Shown one piece after another: positions 8,701 to 10,970 of a DNA stretch of 10,970 nucleotides. The number at the start of each line of letters is the position of its first letter. Position 1 is the first letter of the stretch. Origin of the DNA: Alloclostridium intestinigallinarum (GTDB lineage Bacteria > Bacillota > Clostridia > Christensenellales > UBA3700); the NCBI GenBank assembly GCA_904393845.1, contig CAJFNB010000108.1, positions 1 to 10,970 on the forward strand, given 5' to 3'. Made by a program: the position numbers and the translations under genes. The notes below the pieces were generated by a model. The model made no database searches, was not told where the DNA came from, and saw only the letters and a list, made by a program, of their open reading frames with translations.

Positions 8701-10970
8701 TCATATGTACCTTTTCCATTATCGGCAGGCACGAAGTCGCCGTTACCGTCGTAGTAACCCTTGACAAGACCGCCGCCGAGCAACTTCCAGATGTCGATAT
8801 CCGCAAGCGCCGCGCTGAATCCGGTAGGATCTGTCTCGCCCGTAATGCTTATGTTATACGACTCGTAATAGTTGGCTTCCATAGGCACCGTGTAACGGGG
8901 AAGAGTCGGCGAATCTACGATAGGTCTGCCGGACACTTCCTTTATCTGGCGGTCGACTATGGAACCGTCCGCACGCGACACGGTGATTATATATCTGTCG
9001 TATGCTTCCTGCCACTGGGTAGGCTCGAGCGTGGTTTCATCCCATGCCGTTTCGTTCATGATGGGGTTGAAGTGCACCTGATACTTTTTGCCCTGCTGTA
9101 CGGCGTCGCTTTCACCCTGACCCGTTGCGGACACAGCGATGTCGTAAGGGTCGACCGTTTCTCCCGTGCCGGAAGAAGTGTTGCCGCCGCCGGAGCCGGT
9201 CGAGGTTCCGCCGAAGGACGTATCGCTCAGACCGTTTATCGTGCTGAGCAGAGTGTCGAACAGGCTGCCGAGCGTTTCCGCAAGGTCGAGAGGAATATTT
9301 ATATTCAGCGGAATTGCCGGTACATTTATGGATATGCCGGGAATCGAAACGCCATCGCCGAGGTCGATTACCGCTTTGATAATACCTCCAAGCGCGTTGG
9401 TTTGAAGAACGATAGCTCTTTGACACATCTTGACGCTTATTTGTCCCGCGCTTATGTCAATGTGTATCACCAGCATGTACTGCACTCTGCCGGCGCCCAC
9501 GGAATCCTGCTCCGCCGCGTTGGTAGTGGCTATTGTTACCACTATGTCGCCGGGGTCGGCCGTGAATGAATTCTTCAGTTTGTATTCGCTGCCGTACGTC
9601 TTGGAGCTGCCGTTTATGACCTCTACGTTAATACGCGTACCTGCGGGATAAGTCGCATGACCCAGCCAGTCTGTATTAGGCGATATATTGTAGTATGCAG
9701 AGCTGTCCATAGTCGCGTTTGCAAGCTCAATCGTCAGGTTGAGCGGCAGGTTGGACAGCAGAGCCATAACCGCCGCCGCGCCAGAGTCGTTCGCGTCGAT
9801 GACCGCAAAATTCATGCTGTCGAGATTGGGCATCTTGGGTCCTTGCGTGGCGTCGATGGTAAGCATACCCTGGAAGGTGATGTTATCCAGCCTCAGGTCT
9901 GCCACTATGCTGCCCTTGAGCAGAGGTATTTGCAGTCCAAGGTCTACGTCTATACCGAGCGTGATACCCAGCAGGTTGGAAGTAATCTCGTCCAGAATCG
10001 CGGTGGTCGCCGAAAGGAACACGTTCGTGCTGTTGAGCGATACCGCATTCAGAAGTCCGGTTATCAAGTCTTCGGTGGACAGACCGCCGGTGCTGCTTCC
10101 CGCGTCCGTGGTGTCGGCGCTGTCCGCGGTCGCAGTTTCATCTGCAAGAGCCACGGTCTGAACCGCATTCGTGTTGCCTGCCGTTATCTGCGCCAGATTG
10201 ATGACGGGATATTCGCCGAGCAGCATCCGGAGCGCGGTAGACAGGTCGAGTCCTTCACCCATATCCAGACCGTCGAACAGACCGTTGATTGCGTCCGTGA
10301 TGGTGTTGGTAAGGAAGGAATACAGACCTTCGGACGAAAGTTTGATTCCGATAAGACCCACACCCGTAAGGTCGGCGCATACCGTGTTATTCTGCAGGTA
10401 AACGCCCAGCATGGTATTTTCAACCGTATTGCTGCCGTTCATGCCGGTGTATTTGAGTTCCACCATGGCATAGCTTGCGGTAGGAGTGTTCCAGTCGATG
10501 TGCCAGCCTACTTCAAGCGCGACGCCCATTGCGCTTATATCATCGGTATTGATGTAGATAGGCGCGCCTATTTCGGTAGTAACGCCCAGCGCCGAGAGCA
10601 CGCTGTTGATTATCGTCTGCAGATTGATTTCCGTCGTGAACGATTCGATGCCCAGGCTGAGGCTTATGTTGAAGTCGGACAGATAAGCCTGCAGCAGATC
10701 GAGTACGGTCTGATAGTTGTCGTTGCCGACGGTTTCTATTCTGTTGTTGATTTCCGCGGAAAGCTCCTCCTGTCCCGTTGCCGCACCTATCGACAGTCCG
10801 TCGTAAGGAACGCTTATGGAGATATTTAGACCGGAATCGCCCTTCACGGTGACTATAGCCGTCTGGGGAGTACCGACCGGTTCGTCCGCCGCGTTGAACG
10901 CGGTCACGGTTACGGTGTATACACCCGCTTCGGTAAAGTCTATCTTCTGTACGAAGGAGTTGAGTCCTGC
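5754..10970 (-). CDS. Giant secreted or surface protein of unrecognised family (5' end outside window)
   Basis: The frame is open from the right edge to TAG at 5754-5756, giving 1738 visible residues. The GTG at 10905-10907 is an internal valine, because 21 in-frame codons precede it, so the true start is upstream. Residues 14-30 (FTEAGVYTVTV and following) resemble the last strands of an Ig-like domain. Residues of about 50-955 alternate about ten amphipathic helices (for example LAETLGSLFDTLLSTINGL) with hydrophobic strands (SISINVP-like). This section is interrupted by an Ala/Asp/Thr/Ser linker near residues 276-295 and a Gly/Ser/Thr linker at 580-605. Residues 995-1242 are tyrosine-rich. 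From 1243 to the end several beta-rich segments follow, including a lysine-rich FKNKKKVKFNINY strand. There is no LPXTG, C-terminal membrane helix, SLH or catalytic signature, and only four cysteines. The last residues are QAKRIRIEG. Function is unknown. An extracellular location is inferred from composition and from the anchored neighbour 84 bases downstream. Confidence 0.88.
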   Translation of the reverse strand, partial: AGLNSFVQKIDFTEAGVYTVTVTAFNAADEPVGTPQTAIVTVKGDSGLNISISVPYDGLSIGAATGQEELSAEINNRIETVGNDNYQTVLDLLQAYLSDFNISLSLGIESFTTEINLQTIINSVLSALGVTTEIGAPIYINTDDISAMGVALEVGWHIDWNTPTASYAMVELKYTGMNGSNTVENTMLGVYLQNNTVCADLTGVGLIGIKLSSEGLYSFLTNTITDAINGLFDGLDMGEGLDLSTALRMLLGEYPVINLAQITAGNTNAVQTVALADETATADSADTTDAGSSTGGLSTEDLITGLLNAVSLNSTNVFLSATTAILDEITSNLLGITLGIDVDLGLQIPLLKGSIVADLRLDNITFQGMLTIDATQGPKMPNLDSMNFAVIDANDSGAAAVMALLSNLPLNLTIELANATMDSSAYYNISPNTDWLGHATYPAGTRINVEVINGSSKTYGSEYKLKNSFTADPGDIVVTIATTNAAEQDSVGAGRVQYMLVIHIDISAGQISVKMCQRAIVLQTNALGGIIKAVIDLGDGVSIPGISINVPAIPLNINIPLDLAETLGSLFDTLLSTINGLSDTSFGGTSTGSGGGNTSSGTGETVDPYDIAVSATGQGESDAVQQGKKYQVHFNPIMNETAWDETTLEPTQWQEAYDRYIITVSRADGSIVDRQIKEVSGRPIVDSPTLPRYTVPMEANYYESYNISITGETDPTGFSAALADIDIWKLLGGGLVKGYYDGNGDFVPADNGKGTYDTVVTTTGGIYMNLNSTGEMNLTVRFDPYEMNKAVDAIFGSIFGANSALDLSTVSLGSGTFGINYLLFTWWDRAGMSYRRLSGEGWGGQDAKDTFAALDPTSTLDSVESQLRGLMADLLEQMNINVDVAGVTVTGSTMRGRSDVLQWTRWDNVSQEDPNNIGWGTSTILLSILMKFVPISIWNSAELNVNMSNGVLTNISFMGQDTGDAVLRYNEDTETNDVYVYFAKTLYNADTDSDRYGGRNFSGMQSNWYYNRLSAEVNRMWDIKVGSQIAGETLSVPYKEKNTDSSVSYFTYPVYTYAVPYGSVDPESDYYFGKISYTYDSEGNLYAYTPNQKERVGSEAYVGTQTVSGETVSMASSGYGGRSPSTLSGSNAYTWTGESMYRRGGYDVNGGLKYDNTYTRVNNRTGEGNFVLNSYTRIEVYNTGEYVNSENAGMGNSNSNGIISWGNLPNRIVFDQYSMGWNRQAASYLYETYFGNVYTARWQKGTSFARANVTFTLNGEAVSPEADGNLATALGDADPGESVIVVATARFSNGEVATLEIAIEKCDILDDGDTANNGKDEAASVDDWNLYYYDELPEYIIMTTNRGERKRYKVVKEDSADARSGNYDATISNYQTDSAGFAQSDVVEATLTFKNKKKVKFNINYMDSTLVNPTVSVDMNNLQTEYDEQGQLIDVTTKISNAIQNLMVYYADGSVLTNGAGITWGGAATLSGSTLITGSRYIKKDEKSITLDEWIRRFRSSADNLQGDTFYIAINVDIDAGLLTGGATADKFTQELTVIVDIPTKEPQSISVHGSAADTVVLNPYDYYMYLVTGSDSNNPLPSAVDVTYENGISEPVSVMWRDSEGNFITADEFVSNWYTVADNTRKFYLENDETRYSFRWENYAMSVQINSGVISSMQFLVDGQWRDSVPADVTSTTARVTFTSGYVLELPTVIRPSMNGYGYAYIGYDVATYNATGALVEYEGCNLKQAKRIRIEG
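7245..7988 (-). other. Tyrosine-rich segment of the upstream protein
   Basis: Residues 995-1242 contain about 30 tyrosines plus many Asn, Gly and Ser, with several Trp. Typical pieces are YFTYPVYTYAVPYGS, KISYTYDSEGNLYAYTPN and GGYDVNGGLKYDNTYTRV. It is nearly free of cysteine and has few long hydrophobic runs. It may be an aromatic beta-rich domain or an extended low-complexity spacer. I do not recognise it. Confidence 0.65.
8105..10820 (-). other. Alternating amphipathic-helix and hydrophobic-strand region of the upstream protein
   Basis: About ten short amphipathic helices can be read by eye, including VLDLLQAYLSDF, LQTIINSVLSALG, LYSFLTNTITDAINGLF, LAETLGSLFDTLLSTI, MNKAVDAIFGSIFG and ILLSILMKFVP. 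Many lead into alternating-hydrophobic strands such as ISINVPAIPLNINIPL or LRLDNITFQGMLTI. This is unlike the all-beta neighbour. The pattern resembles long curved-sheet lipid carriers (LolA/LppX or TULIP type) in outline only. I cannot assign a family. The boundaries are approximate. Confidence 0.5.
9156..9233 (-). other. Gly/Ser/Thr-rich linker in the upstream protein
   Basis: Residues 580-605 consist mostly of Gly, Ser and Thr (core GGTSTGSGGGNTSSGTGE). They separate the helix-rich section before them from a section starting VDPYDIAVSATGQ. A flexible inter-domain hinge is the simplest reading. A comparable Ala/Asp/Thr/Ser linker is at about residues 276-295 (about 10086-10145). Confidence 0.75.

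Noticed and set aside
9657..10829. 390-residue plus-strand open reading frame
   Set aside because: It is a codon-register mirror of the upstream giant gene, with unnatural composition and no domain.
10905..10907. GTG as the start codon of the upstream gene
   Set aside because: The frame is open for 21 more codons to the edge and reads AGVYTVTV across this point, so the GTG is an internal valine in a beta strand.

Overview
The window shows no enzyme, RNA gene, CRISPR array, transposase or phage gene that I can support. It holds two very large surface-protein genes on the minus strand. Each runs off one window edge, and they are separated by 84 bases. The balanced base composition, the strong GGAGGA ribosome binding site and the GLUG-plus-MBG style of exoprotein would fit an uncultured, probably gut-associated, Clostridia-like Bacillota. 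That assignment is inference from style, because no taxonomic marker is present.

In transcription order (right to left), the upstream gene occupies 5754..10970. Its start lies beyond the right edge. The visible 1738 residues begin at the end of an Ig-like beta domain. A long section follows in which short amphipathic helices alternate with hydrophobic beta strands, interrupted by two low-complexity linkers. Next come a tyrosine-rich stretch and several beta-rich C-terminal domains. It ends at TAG with no sorting signal or membrane anchor. I do not recognise the family.

The 84-base gap carries a very GC-rich, nearly perfect palindrome (13-base arms) flanked by the direct repeat GTTTGC. It has no U-tract on the coding side and no convincing promoter, so the two genes are probably cotranscribed.

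The downstream gene starts at 5669 and is still open at base 1 (1889 residues visible). It encodes a basic N-terminus and one membrane segment. These are followed by a GLUG-type beta-solenoid of about six repeats that contains all five visible cysteines, a spacer region, and a tandem array of about eleven MBG/YDG-like beta domains that continues past the window. The pair look like parts of one cell-envelope assembly, either adhesive or structural. That role is inferred from architecture only.

All the long plus-strand reading frames are codon-aligned mirror images of these two genes and are rejected.
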